Positions 46,960 through 56,442 of a DNA stretch of 64,000 nucleotides are shown piece by piece. The stretch is from contig JAZKBU010000009.1 of NCBI GenBank assembly GCA_040388375.1, forward strand, positions 1-64,000, written 5' to 3'. Both the position numbers and the translations under genes were made by a program. Each line of letters begins with the position of its first letter. Positions within the stretch are counted from its first letter, which is position 1. Origin of the DNA: Bacteroidota bacterium (GTDB lineage: Bacteria; Bacteroidota; Bacteroidia; UKL13-3). Below the pieces are notes generated by a model, which did no database searches, was not told the DNA's origin, and saw only the letters and a list, made by a program, of their open reading frames with translations.

Positions 46960-48137
46960 GAAACCATAGCCCTCAAATTGTCGACCACAGTTTTAACAGC
47001 AGCAACAACAATATCCATTTCCTTTTTAGTGTTGTATTTTCCAAGGGAAAAACGAATGCAACTAAAAGCAGAAGTTTCATCTAATCCCATTCCAGTTAAA
47101 ACATGAGATGGCTCCATTGATGCAGAAGTACAAGCACTTCCATTACTCACAGCAATCAAAGGAAAATCATTTTCAGGATTACTTAAACCCATAATTACAG
47201 CATCAGAATCAGCACCACTAAACAAAATATTTGTTGTGTTATACAAACGAGAAGCAATATTTCCGTTTATACTTGTGCCGTCAACTTTCAAAAGTTCAGT
47301 TTCTAAATAGTTTCTCAAAGCCAAAATGCTTTCAGCATTTTTATTCATTTCTTTTTGAGCTAAAGCACTGGCAACACCAATTGCAACAATTCCTGGCACA
47401 TTTAATGTGCCACTTCTCATTCCCCTTTCATGCCCCCCACCATGTAACAAAGCAGGTATCTTTACACGGTTTAATCGCTGACGAATATACAAGACTCCTA
47501 CACCTTTTGGAGCATATATTTTATGTCCACTGAAACATAATAAATCTATTTCTAACTCATCCACATTGATGGGTATTTTACCAACAGCTTGTGTTGCATC
47601 ACACATAAACAAAGCCCCTATATCATGTGACAGTTTTGCAATTTCTTTAATAGGTTGAAGTACTCCCGTTTCATTATTTGCTAACATTATTGACACCAAA
47701 ATAGTATCATTACGTAAGACATTTTTTAATTCAGATAAGTCAATTATTCCATCTGACTTGACAGACAAGTAGGTCACTTCAAAACCTTTTGTTTCTAAAT
47801 GCTTACAAGTATCCAATACCGCTGAATGTTCGGTTGCTAAGGTTATAATGTGCTTTCCTTTACTATTGTAACTTTCAGCGGCACCCTTGAGAGCCAAATT
47901 AATTGCTTCAGTAGCACCACTTGTAAAAACAATTTCGTGAGGGTCTGCACCAATTAATTCAGCAACTTGCTTCCTTGCATTTTTAACTGCCTCATGTGCC
48001 TCTAAACCAAATTGATGAGTACTACTTGCGTTTGCAAATACATCTGTCAGAAAAGGTATCATAGCTTCCAATACTCTTTTATCAACTTGTGTCGTTGCAT
48101 TATTATCAAGATAAATTATTTGTTTTTTACTTTTCAT
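46956..48137 (-). CDS. dndA: Cysteine desulfurase serving the dnd system (DndA/IscS type)
   Basis: A 393-residue PLP enzyme that mobilises sulfur from cysteine to DndC. Motifs: IYLDNNATTQVDKRV start, TSGATEAINLAL, TEHSAVL, SGHKIYAPKG (PLP lysine) and the flexible-loop cysteine in SNGSACTSASMEPSHVL. The ATG at 48137 is chosen over a TTG three codons upstream. A TAAATTTG element lies just upstream on the same strand (48155-48148). It is convergent with dndB, overlapping four bases. An IscS duplicate is the alternative, but dnd adjacency favours DndA. Confidence 0.9.
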   Translation of the reverse strand: MKSKKQIIYLDNNATTQVDKRVLEAMIPFLTDVFANASSTHQFGLEAHEAVKNARKQVAELIGADPHEIVFTSGATEAINLALKGAAESYNSKGKHIITLATEHSAVLDTCKHLETKGFEVTYLSVKSDGIIDLSELKNVLRNDTILVSIMLANNETGVLQPIKEIAKLSHDIGALFMCDATQAVGKIPINVDELEIDLLCFSGHKIYAPKGVGVLYIRQRLNRVKIPALLHGGGHERGMRSGTLNVPGIVAIGVASALAQKEMNKNAESILALRNYLETELLKVDGTSINGNIASRLYNTTNILFSGADSDAVIMGLSNPENDFPLIAVSNGSACTSASMEPSHVLTGMGLDETSAFSCIRFSLGKYNTKKEMDIVVAAVKTVVDNLRAMVS

Positions 48138-48282
48138 TTTTACCAAACAAATTTATATTTTAACTATTTAATAGAACTATTATTTTGTAAACATGAAAAA
48201 TCTAATCTGTTTTTAAGTCTTTTCATAAGTTTCATGGTTAGTATTTTGTCCTCTTTGTTTTAATCCATTCAGTACACTATTA

Positions 48283-48505
48283 ATTTTTTTTAATACCTGT
48301 AGTATAAATACCCTTTTTTCATAGTATAAATACTCTTTTTAAGGTCAAGCATTTAAGTTTAAAATGGTTTTTTAGAATTTGTATTCATTTCACTTTCAGC
48401 ACTTTAATTATATATCATGCTTAATATAGTGATGTGCGCAAATTTTTCTATATAAAAGCAAGCCCTTGTTTGAATATGTTTTTATAAATAGCTTTGAGTT
48501 AAGTG
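48283..48505 (+). repeat. Right copy of duplicated regulatory stretch flanking the dnd block
   Basis: Contains TTTTTAATACC, AGTATAAATAC at 48301 and 48323 with following YCTTTTT runs, and a TTTTTATAAATAG-TTTGAG word at 48479-48500, in the same order as at 36989-37210. The rest of the gap 48138-48617 is AT-rich with no gene that I can support. Confidence 0.7.
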
Positions 48506-48617
48506 AAAGGCTATTCATAGAAATCGATAAGTAGAACTGCATTTTATATAACCTCTATTTATATCCTTAGCAAAAGCATAATTACTGACATTTATAATAT
48601 TTTTAAATAACATAACT

Positions 48618-50033
48618 ATGAAAGAGAATTTATTAATCATCACAGTAATTCTGATTTGCTCGCATCAAGTCTTTGCTCAAAAAGCATCAGAAGTTTTAGA
48701 AAAAGGAGAACCAGTAAAAAAGGAGAATCGCTTATTTTTAAAATACGATGTTACAGATAAAAGTATGAAATCACGTATTGCATTATCTGACCCGCATCGT
48801 ACCTTTATTACACATAATGATTCAATAATTTATTTAGTTCGCGAAGATGAACTGACTGTCTTTTTAAAGCCATTGAATCCATTAAATTATAGTTATAACA
48901 CTGAAACAACACTTATAATTGATCCAATTAATGAAACAGCAGCAACAGCACTTGGTTCAATAATAGAGATGTTAGGAACGGTAGCGCAAAAAAAAACGAA
49001 TTTAAAGGATAGAACTAAAGAAGATAATTCTTCAAATTGTACAGAGTTTAAGAGTATACAAGACAGTATTGAAGATATTCAAAAAAAACTTTTAAAATCT
49101 AATAAAGATGATGTTGCTAAAATATTTGAATTCTTAAAAGGAATCTCCTTTGATGATGAAAAATCTACTATTGTAGATATTGATACAGCTAAGAAAAGCA
49201 TGGAAACAATTACTAATTACCTTAAGGGAATAGAAACTTCTATAAGCAATATAAAAATTAAGATAAAAGATTATCCCTGCACTTATCCTGACTCATTTAC
49301 GGCAAAATTCGTTTTTAACTCTATACTGAAAGAATTTTCTTCTAAAGTAGAAGAGCAAAAAAAGAGGCTTTTAAACTTAAAAATAGCATATGACCTTGTT
49401 GAAAGTATGGTAAAAAAAGCCGCAAAAGATGGTGAATGGTGTATACCCCTTAAGGCAGCAGTTGTCAGAAAAGATAAAATATTAATATACACAATTACAA
49501 TAAAAGAAAATGGGTATAAATTATCAGTAGATAACGAAATTATAAGTATACAACCAAAGGAACTTATAAAAAGTAATTTTAGAACAAGGAAATTTCAACG
49601 ATTTATTCCCGAAGTATCAGTTGGAACAGCTTTTACTTTTTTAAACTACTATTCGTATGGAACAACATCAGATTCCACAGGACAACAGTATGTTGGTAGT
49701 CCAACAGAAAATGTTGTTAAGAATCTTAATATAACTACGATGCTTAATTTTAATTATTACATTGAAAACTCACCCCTTCACCCTTTCTACCAACTTGGAT
49801 TAGGTATAAATTCAGGACTGCCGACTTTTTTGACAGGTTTTGGATTAAGAAGCAGCATTAATGGTATCAAAAGATTGGCAATTGGTGGTGGTATTGCCAT
49901 GACTTGGATAAAAGAGTTAGACAGACTTAAAGTTGGCGATAAAATAAAGGGAACGGAGGATATTGAAAAGGATTATAAATTTGGTTCTGCTCCTCAGTTT
50001 ACACCATATGTTGCATTGCAATATAATTTTTAA
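48618..50033 (+). CDS. Exported protein with coiled coil and C-terminal barrel
   Basis: A 471-residue protein. Signal peptide (LLIITVILICSHQVFAQ), an N-terminal beta region (~30-110), coiled-coil segments (~140-280, rich in E/K/I), and a C-terminal ~140 residues with barrel strands (EVSVGTAFTFLNYYSYG, FYQLGLGINSGLPTFLTGFGLR) ending YVALQYNF with a terminal Phe. I infer an outer-membrane protein with a periplasmic coiled-coil spacer. It follows the right duplicated regulatory stretch by ~110 bases; whether it belongs to the defence block is unclear. Confidence 0.7.
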   Translation: MKENLLIITVILICSHQVFAQKASEVLEKGEPVKKENRLFLKYDVTDKSMKSRIALSDPHRTFITHNDSIIYLVREDELTVFLKPLNPLNYSYNTETTLIIDPINETAATALGSIIEMLGTVAQKKTNLKDRTKEDNSSNCTEFKSIQDSIEDIQKKLLKSNKDDVAKIFEFLKGISFDDEKSTIVDIDTAKKSMETITNYLKGIETSISNIKIKIKDYPCTYPDSFTAKFVFNSILKEFSSKVEEQKKRLLNLKIAYDLVESMVKKAAKDGEWCIPLKAAVVRKDKILIYTITIKENGYKLSVDNEIISIQPKELIKSNFRTRKFQRFIPEVSVGTAFTFLNYYSYGTTSDSTGQQYVGSPTENVVKNLNITTMLNFNYYIENSPLHPFYQLGLGINSGLPTFLTGFGLRSSINGIKRLAIGGGIAMTWIKELDRLKVGDKIKGTEDIEKDYKFGSAPQFTPYVALQYNF

Positions 50034-50148
50034 TAAATGTGTAATGCTTATTAACCTGCGTTGACTATACAAAAAGGCCCAATATATATCCCTACAAAGA
50101 TTATCTAATTAATATATTCACTACATACTAAAACAATAAAATTCTACA

Positions 50149-50928
50149 ATGGCTAATTTTGCACCACAATATGATTTGTTTAAAATAAGCAATAAACTTT
50201 CAGCAATTGGGCTGTATGTTTTTTGGATAATACTTATCTTGTCATGTATTCCTCTTATATGCAATAATTTTTGTGTGAAGCATAATTTAATTGACACTTT
50301 GAACATTTTGAATATTATTGGAATAAGCTTATTTTTCTGTACAGAACTAATTAATGAGTTCATTTTAATTCCTGAGGCAGACAATAAGAGAAGAGATGAT
50401 TTTATAGATAATTCATTTGGTTCTAAATTTTCGACAAATAATTCAATTGGTTATTACGACAACGATGAGATAAATAAAGGGTTATACAAAGCGGCAGTAA
50501 ATCTTTTTGAAAACTGTTTTTTTACATATTCACTTGTAAAATCAAAGACCATATCAAAAATAATTCTCCCTATTATAATATTCATTGTGCTTATTCTTTT
50601 GGCATTCTATGGATTTAAACAAGTTCCAATTGCATTAACAATTTTACAAGGAATATTTTCTGCAAATATTTTAGGGCAAGTTATTAAACATTTTATTCTG
50701 TTTAATAAATTATCCTCAATACAAGATTCTTGGATTTTATTATTTCAAAATAATGATTTAAAATCAGACACAATAAAATATCAATCACATATTTATAAAT
50801 ATTGGTTACATTATGAAACGCTTCATAGTAAAATTAATGCCGGTATTTCTGACAAATTTTTTATCAAACATAATCTTTCATTAATAGAGGCTTGGAAAAA
50901 GCTAAAACATAAATATAATATCATATAA
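50149..50928 (+). CDS. Four-TM putative CBASS effector
   Basis: A 259-residue membrane protein with helices at about 20-38, 48-68, 140-158 and 160-185, and a soluble segment between the pairs (RRDDFIDNSFGSKFSTNNSIGYYDNDE…ENCFFTYSL) of a kind I associate with small multi-TM proteins next to CD-NTases. It ends three bases before the cyclase-like gene. In CBASS, membrane effectors open or form pores after binding the cyclic nucleotide. The 4-TM class is inferred from topology and partner, not from a family match. Confidence 0.72.
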   Translation: MANFAPQYDLFKISNKLSAIGLYVFWIILILSCIPLICNNFCVKHNLIDTLNILNIIGISLFFCTELINEFILIPEADNKRRDDFIDNSFGSKFSTNNSIGYYDNDEINKGLYKAAVNLFENCFFTYSLVKSKTISKIILPIIIFIVLILLAFYGFKQVPIALTILQGIFSANILGQVIKHFILFNKLSSIQDSWILLFQNNDLKSDTIKYQSHIYKYWLHYETLHSKINAGISDKFFIKHNLSLIEAWKKLKHKYNII

Positions 50929-50931
50929 ACT

Positions 50932-51738
50932 ATGGCGGCAATTAACAATATACTTAAAACATTTTCCCAACAAGAATTAGTTCTTTCGCATGATGATACT
51001 GAAAGAAATAAAATTATTGCGTCATTAAATCAATTGGAAAAAGTTCTAATAAGCAAACTTCAAGGAGATATATTACAATTTATTCATTTTGGTTCTTTTA
51101 CAAGAAATACAATTCTGCCAAGAAAATACGATTCTCAATCTGATGTTGATTTAATGGTAGTGTTTAATATTTCCAGTGGAATTAAAACAGCCGGAACATA
51201 TAGAAACTATTTATCCGACATAATTTCAAAATCTTACCCTAATTCAATTTCAAAAAAAGATTTCCCTGTAGTAAAACTCGAACTTAATCATATAATGTTT
51301 GATATAGTTCCTGCCTATTTTGAGAAAAATTGGCTTAACGAAAAAACATTTTATATACCAGATAATACAGAAAAATGGAAAACGACTGTTCCTAACGACT
51401 TAAATACTAAACTTGAACGGAAAAACCAATGGATAGGGAATAATACAATTCGTAATGTTATTAGGCTTTGCAAACATTGGAATGCTAATGCAAATTATCC
51501 AAATCAATCCTACTTAATGGAGAAAGCTATATTGGATATAGATTTTTGGGGTACAGAAGATACATATTCAGGTTTCCTAAAAGTAATGAAAAAGATGGCA
51601 GGAAACATAGCGGGTGTAAAACAAGCATTAGACTATATAGAGCAGTATAAAGGAAATTTCATAACAACTGCAAATGAACAGAAGCAGTTAGAATGGCTAC
51701 AAAAATTATTGCCAGGTCTTACAATACCTAAAATATAG
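50932..51738 (+). CDS. CD-NTase (CBASS cyclic-oligonucleotide synthase)
   Basis: A 268-residue cGAS/DncV-like nucleotidyltransferase. The GS motif is at 54-55 (FGSFTRNTILPRKYD), the metal aspartates are D71 and D73 (SQSDVDLMVVF) and the third acidic residue is D124 (MFDIVPAYF), with a helical C-terminal domain (NNTIRNVIRLCKHWNANA). Such enzymes make cyclic di- or trinucleotides on phage infection. Overlap-free but tightly coupled with the membrane effector upstream; no Cap2/Cap3 or HORMA/TRIP13 genes follow, so this would be a minimal two-gene CBASS. The product nucleotide cannot be read from sequence. Confidence 0.85.
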   Translation: MAAINNILKTFSQQELVLSHDDTERNKIIASLNQLEKVLISKLQGDILQFIHFGSFTRNTILPRKYDSQSDVDLMVVFNISSGIKTAGTYRNYLSDIISKSYPNSISKKDFPVVKLELNHIMFDIVPAYFEKNWLNEKTFYIPDNTEKWKTTVPNDLNTKLERKNQWIGNNTIRNVIRLCKHWNANANYPNQSYLMEKAILDIDFWGTEDTYSGFLKVMKKMAGNIAGVKQALDYIEQYKGNFITTANEQKQLEWLQKLLPGLTIPKI

Positions 51739-51839
51739 CAAAGTTTAACAGGGGTTTAATTTAGTAAAAAGAAAAAATTCATGGTAATATAAACCTACAT
51801 GGCTCGTTACACGGGTTGGCTTGGCATACAAACCAGGAA

Positions 51840-51858
51840 TCATAGCGCTGTGCTATGA
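51840..51858. other. Short hairpin before the GHKL-ATPase gene
   Basis: TCATAGC-GCTGT-GCTATGA, a 7-bp stem without a U-run, in the 176-base gap between the CD-NTase gene and the GHKL-ATPase gene. Possibly a weak terminator or 5' leader structure. Confidence 0.35.
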
Positions 51859-51914
51859 ATGAAATTTTCAAAAAAATTAGACAATACCATTTCTAAATAT
51901 TACCACAAAAATAG

Positions 51915-54900
51915 ATGATGGAGAATAACGAAATAGCACAAGACCTTGATTCAGCGATGAAGTCAATTCTTGTTGAGAATAATGCCCAAACGATTTTTGA
52001 CCACTTAAATCATATAGAGAAGCAACAAGATGTGTATGCTAAGAGATGGTTTTGGGAACTTCTACAAAATGCAAAGGACGCAGTTGAAATAAAAAGAGAC
52101 GAAAAAGTTTCTATCAAAGTTTTATTAGAAAAAACGAAACTTGTATTTAGTCATACAGGAAATGCATTCAACCAAGATGACGTTCTTCATTTAATTTTTC
52201 ATGGTTCATCTAAAAAGAAACTTGAAGGCAAGATAGGGAGATTCGGAACGGGTTTTATGGCCACTCATCTATTGTCAAGGAAGGTTGTAATTGCTGGAAA
52301 ATTAGAAGACAGCAGAAGTTTTAAATTTGAATTGTCTCGTGAGGCAAAAGATGTTCCACAGCAAAAAGCAAATCTTGACAATTCTTTTATTGCTTTCAAA
52401 AATTCTATCAAACAGGATTCTTATACTACTGCTCCCTACAACACAGTATTTGAGTATGAATTAAATGAGGGAACAGAAATTGCACAAAAAGGGATAGACC
52501 AGTTACAATTTATTCTCCCTTTTGTTTTAGCATTTAACCCTGAGATAGAGAACATTGAAGTCTCTGCAAATCAAAAACAAATTTCAATCATTCGTGGCAA
52601 GAGTTCTGAAACCAAAGAAGAAGATTATACTATAACCGAGCAGGAAATAATTCTTGACAACAAGAGTATGACTGTAATCCTTCTTTCAACGAAGGACAGC
52701 GATATTGGTGTTTTGATTGACACCTCAAAAGAAACTTGGGAAGTAGTAGATTTGAATGAGAGCTATTCAAAATTATTTTTTGATTTCCCTCTGCTTGGGA
52801 CGGAAAAACTTGGTTGCCCAATTGTAATCAATTCAACAAAGTTTGATTTGAGAGGTGAAAGAGATGGAATCTATTTGGGCTCTGACGACAAGCCAACAAT
52901 AACAGAGAACAAAAGAATTGTTGAACAATCATTATTAAACTTCAGCCACATAATTAAACACCTTTCGAATAGACGAGTTACTGGTTTGTTCAATCTGTTT
53001 CGTATTTCCAAACCATTTAATTATGAGTGGCTACAATCCGACTGGTTAGAAGGCAAGCTCAGAGATTTAGTGCCAGTATTATTAGAAACTGAATGTTGCT
53101 TCACATTACAGCAACCAGTTAAATTAAATAGCATTGTTATTCCTTTTGGCGAAATAATTTCTAATACTGAATTTTACAAACTTATCTCGGAGTTTTCTCC
53201 AAACCTTTCACCGCCCTTAAATGAAAATGAGCAGTGGATTGTTGTCGCTAAAGGATTTTCGGAATTGGATAATAAACATGTTTCTGCCTATGATTTTATC
53301 GTCAACGAGAAAAAACTTTGCGAGCAAATAGAACTTTGTCAAACCCTTGAATCTCTTAACCAACATATTTCTAAAGTCATTGATGCAGAAAATATTCTAC
53401 CAGGAATTGCATGGCTTAATGATTTCTTCAATCTTCTTTCAAAAGAGCAAACTGAATTTTTTTCTTCTCTCTATAAAATCATTCCTAATCAAAACGAAAC
53501 CTTAGTTACAAGAACTACTGAATCACCATCACTTGATGGAATTGGAGACGATAAAATAAAAAAGGTTGCAGAATCATTTGGCTGGGATATTGAATCAGAA
53601 CTTGTCTATCCTTCAATAAGAATGAAAGATGGAGTACTACCAAAATTCACTTTGGAAAAAGTAATTCAAACAATCTTTCAGTTAAGCGAAAAAATACCTG
53701 ATGGATTTTTGACAGATTCTAAAAACAGAAAAGCACTAATTCATTTTTTCAAATGGCTTCTTACAAACAGGCGAATTGACGATTTAAAGTCAACTTATGT
53801 AATTGTAGAAGACAGTCGGGAGTCCAGCGAAACTTCTTACAGCAAGCGAAGATTGTTTCTCTCAAACAGCGATAGACTTCTTTCGCCCTTTCAATTTTGG
53901 CAAACAGATTTCTCACTGTATAGAGACCTTGTAAAAAGAAAGTTCATTCTCATTGATGAATATTTTGAACACCTGACAACAGACGATTTCAATTACTTAT
54001 CTCAAATGGAACTTATCTTCCTTACTCCACTTATCAAGCGAACAAAAGCAACGAAACAAGAATTGAAACTACTTCTGAAAAAGGAGGAGGAATATTTCAA
54101 ATTGCCAATAGACAAAGAGGAACTCAATTTTGAGTTTTCTGATATCCCATATCTAACGAGAAGTGATGATGGTATTTTAATTAAGACTGGTGAAGCAATT
54201 AAAAGCGGAAAAATTTTATTGAAATTTTTGCTTACGCAGGTTTTAGACAAAGACCTATTCTTTGATAAACAAAATGATGTAGTAGTTGGGCAAAATACAA
54301 TCTCATTAAATAAAAGTTTATGGTTATCAAGGTTAAGAGCTACTCAATGGGTTCCAGTAAAATTTAGTGATGATGAGAATAAGTATTACAACCAAAGTGA
54401 AAGAGCATCCGTTTCTAATTTTACAGAGCTACTAAAGGGCGAACCCGAACTTTTAAATGAAATAAAAAAGAAAAATGCTGCTTTATTTTTCAATCAACTT
54501 GGACTTAGTGTAGCAGACATTATTAGAAACACTTTGGTAAACGAAGAAGATAAATTAGCATGGGACATGACTTTCTCTCATTTGCTGACAAGTGGAAATA
54601 TTAAACCAGAGCTTGCTGTAGAAATGCTGCAAGATCCGAAACTGCAAGAAGTTTATCAATCACAAAAAGACAGGAGAGATAAAATCAAAGAGAATCAAAA
54701 CATCGGATACCTTTTTGAAAAAATATTCAGAGACATTTTTGACTCCAAAGAATTTAAACAAGACGGCTTTACAATTAACCGAACAGCAATTGGAAGCGAC
54801 TTTGGTGTTGTGTATGAACATGATGTTCTTGACGACAACGGAAAGGAAACACTTTTTAAAATTGACCAAATACTGATAGAATTAAAAGCCACAGGAAAAA

Positions 54901-55265
54901 ACTACGCTGAAATGACACCAACACAAGGTGAAGAAGCAACAAAGAATAGTAACAATTATGTTTTAGCAGTTTTACCCTTAAAGGGTTATGAGATTAAAGA
55001 GGAAAGTGTTCGTGAACATACCCGTTTCGTTATTGACATTGCAAAACCTTTAAAAAAAAGATATGATGAATTTCTTTCTTACACAGGAGAAAAACAAAAA
55101 GTAATTCAAGACCAAGAAGGAGTAAATCTTTTTATTGAAGATGGTAAAATAAGGTATCAAGTGAAAGAAGATGTTTGGGAAAGTTCAAACGCTTTGACTT
55201 TTGAATGTTTTGTTACATGGATTAAATCAAAAAATAAAATAATAAACCCAAGCCAGAATTTTTAA
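51915..55265 (+). CDS. Sacsin-like GHKL ATPase with C-terminal DUF3883-type nuclease domain
   Basis: A 1,116-residue protein. The N-terminus is a GHKL (Hsp90/sacsin-like) ATPase: N-box WELLQNAKDAV (~47-57), VFSHTGNAF, and the G2 glycine loop GRFGTGFMATHLLS (~110-123). The long middle has no recognised domain. The C-terminal ~170 residues resemble DUF3883/NO-VEIN, a PD-(D/E)XK-like fold, with SDFGV…QILIELKAT providing candidate D…ExK residues. An ATPase-nuclease pairing of this sort is a recurrent design in bacterial defence, and the neighbours are CBASS and dnd, so I infer a phage-defence protein; substrate unknown. Confidence 0.78.
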   Translation: MMENNEIAQDLDSAMKSILVENNAQTIFDHLNHIEKQQDVYAKRWFWELLQNAKDAVEIKRDEKVSIKVLLEKTKLVFSHTGNAFNQDDVLHLIFHGSSKKKLEGKIGRFGTGFMATHLLSRKVVIAGKLEDSRSFKFELSREAKDVPQQKANLDNSFIAFKNSIKQDSYTTAPYNTVFEYELNEGTEIAQKGIDQLQFILPFVLAFNPEIENIEVSANQKQISIIRGKSSETKEEDYTITEQEIILDNKSMTVILLSTKDSDIGVLIDTSKETWEVVDLNESYSKLFFDFPLLGTEKLGCPIVINSTKFDLRGERDGIYLGSDDKPTITENKRIVEQSLLNFSHIIKHLSNRRVTGLFNLFRISKPFNYEWLQSDWLEGKLRDLVPVLLETECCFTLQQPVKLNSIVIPFGEIISNTEFYKLISEFSPNLSPPLNENEQWIVVAKGFSELDNKHVSAYDFIVNEKKLCEQIELCQTLESLNQHISKVIDAENILPGIAWLNDFFNLLSKEQTEFFSSLYKIIPNQNETLVTRTTESPSLDGIGDDKIKKVAESFGWDIESELVYPSIRMKDGVLPKFTLEKVIQTIFQLSEKIPDGFLTDSKNRKALIHFFKWLLTNRRIDDLKSTYVIVEDSRESSETSYSKRRLFLSNSDRLLSPFQFWQTDFSLYRDLVKRKFILIDEYFEHLTTDDFNYLSQMELIFLTPLIKRTKATKQELKLLLKKEEEYFKLPIDKEELNFEFSDIPYLTRSDDGILIKTGEAIKSGKILLKFLLTQVLDKDLFFDKQNDVVVGQNTISLNKSLWLSRLRATQWVPVKFSDDENKYYNQSERASVSNFTELLKGEPELLNEIKKKNAALFFNQLGLSVADIIRNTLVNEEDKLAWDMTFSHLLTSGNIKPELAVEMLQDPKLQEVYQSQKDRRDKIKENQNIGYLFEKIFRDIFDSKEFKQDGFTINRTAIGSDFGVVYEHDVLDDNGKETLFKIDQILIELKATGKNYAEMTPTQGEEATKNSNNYVLAVLPLKGYEIKEESVREHTRFVIDIAKPLKKRYDEFLSYTGEKQKVIQDQEGVNLFIEDGKIRYQVKEDVWESSNALTFECFVTWIKSKNKIINPSQNF

Positions 55266-55351
55266 AATACACAAAGAATTCTAACCCGATTCGTACCAAA
55301 ATTGGGTAATGGACAAAATAGGGCAAATACTAGTGCTTTAGTAAATAAGTA

Positions 55352-56196
55352 ATGAATTATAAATTTGTAAATAATGAATTGGAGTTAGCTCAATCAGTTA
55401 TTGAGTTTTTTGCTAAGCCGAAATCTTGGAAGAAAACTACTGGAAATGCCCCAAGATATTTTGTTCATATTCAAAATGGTGGACAACATAGTTTCGGCCT
55501 TTCTAAGTTTTGTGCATTCAAAAACATAACTGTTGAAGAATATTTATATAATTATAGACATAAAACTAATGGCGGAAATACCCAAAAACATATAGCTAAA
55601 CTAACCAGAAAAGACTGGATTCCAAGAAAAAAAATAGACTACGAAATACGAAAGGCATTTGACGAATGGATTACTAAGTTTCACCCAAATTACACACTTG
55701 AAAATGCATCCTTTATCACAATATCGCAATCAAAAATACAATACCCTATAGAGTAAAATTTATTGATCCCAAAACTCTCGAGGAACAATTAAGACTACAA
55801 AGAGAAATTGGAGAAAAAATAGCCTTTGAATATGAATTAAATCGACTAAGAGATAATGGAATAAAAAATGCTAAAAAATATATTGAACATACTTCAAAGA
55901 TTAATTCAGGAGCGGGATTCGATATACGTTGTTTATTAAATGAAGATAATCGATTTATTGAGGTCAAATCATCCTTAAACAAAAATCTAGACTTTTTCAT
56001 AACTGAAAACGAACACCAAACACTTGGACAGCTTGAAAATAATGCCTTTATATACTTGGTGCATATATCAGACCGAGCTGAAAAGAAGGGAAAAGTGTTT
56101 CACATTATAAGAAATCCTATTGAGGTTTTAAAAGCAAATGGGCTAATGAAACCTGTAGCATATAAAGCAACATTGCGAAAGAATAGCATGCAATAA
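55352..56196 (+). pseudogene. Frameshifted DUF3883-like nuclease gene
   Basis: Two overlapping frames read as one protein of about 280 residues. Frame one, 55352-55756, gives 134 residues beginning MNYKFVNNELELAQSVIEFF, basic, with no family. Frame -1 relative to it is open from ~55704 to the TAA at 56196 without any early start codon. It encodes a PD-(D/E)XK-like module (SGAGFDIRCLL…RFIEVKSSLNKNLDFFITENEH) of DUF3883 type. The shift fits a run of five A at about 55732-55736 (TCAAAAATA). It could be a true mutation, an assembly slip or programmed -1 slippage. The same kind of C-terminal domain closes the gene upstream, so the two may belong together. Confidence 0.7.
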
Positions 56197-56442
56197 CAAG
56201 GGCGTTAGGTGGAGATAAATTTGCAAATTTTGCTTCTGTTTGCCATATTTGTACAGGTTAGAAGTTTAGTCTACCAAGCATTGGGAATTAAGTTAATACA
56301 AATGAAATAAGCTATTTACATCTAAACAGTAATAGAATCATTTATAATATTTAAGTCTTTCAATAATATTTCAAGGTTCGACTTTTGTCCCTTGTCCTCC
56401 ACAAATAATGCCCCGGCCGTTAGGCTGGGGCATTATTATTTA

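Noticed and set aside
48012..48263. Plus-strand 83-residue frame over the start of the desulfurase gene
   Set aside because: It is antisense to the desulfurase N-terminus and then runs into AT-rich DNA with low-complexity Phe/Leu/Ser codons.
56366..56400. GGTTCGACTTTTGTCCC…CCTCCACAAA as tmRNA-end remnant
   Set aside because: Only scattered words match the tmRNA 3' end; the match at 60782 is far better.
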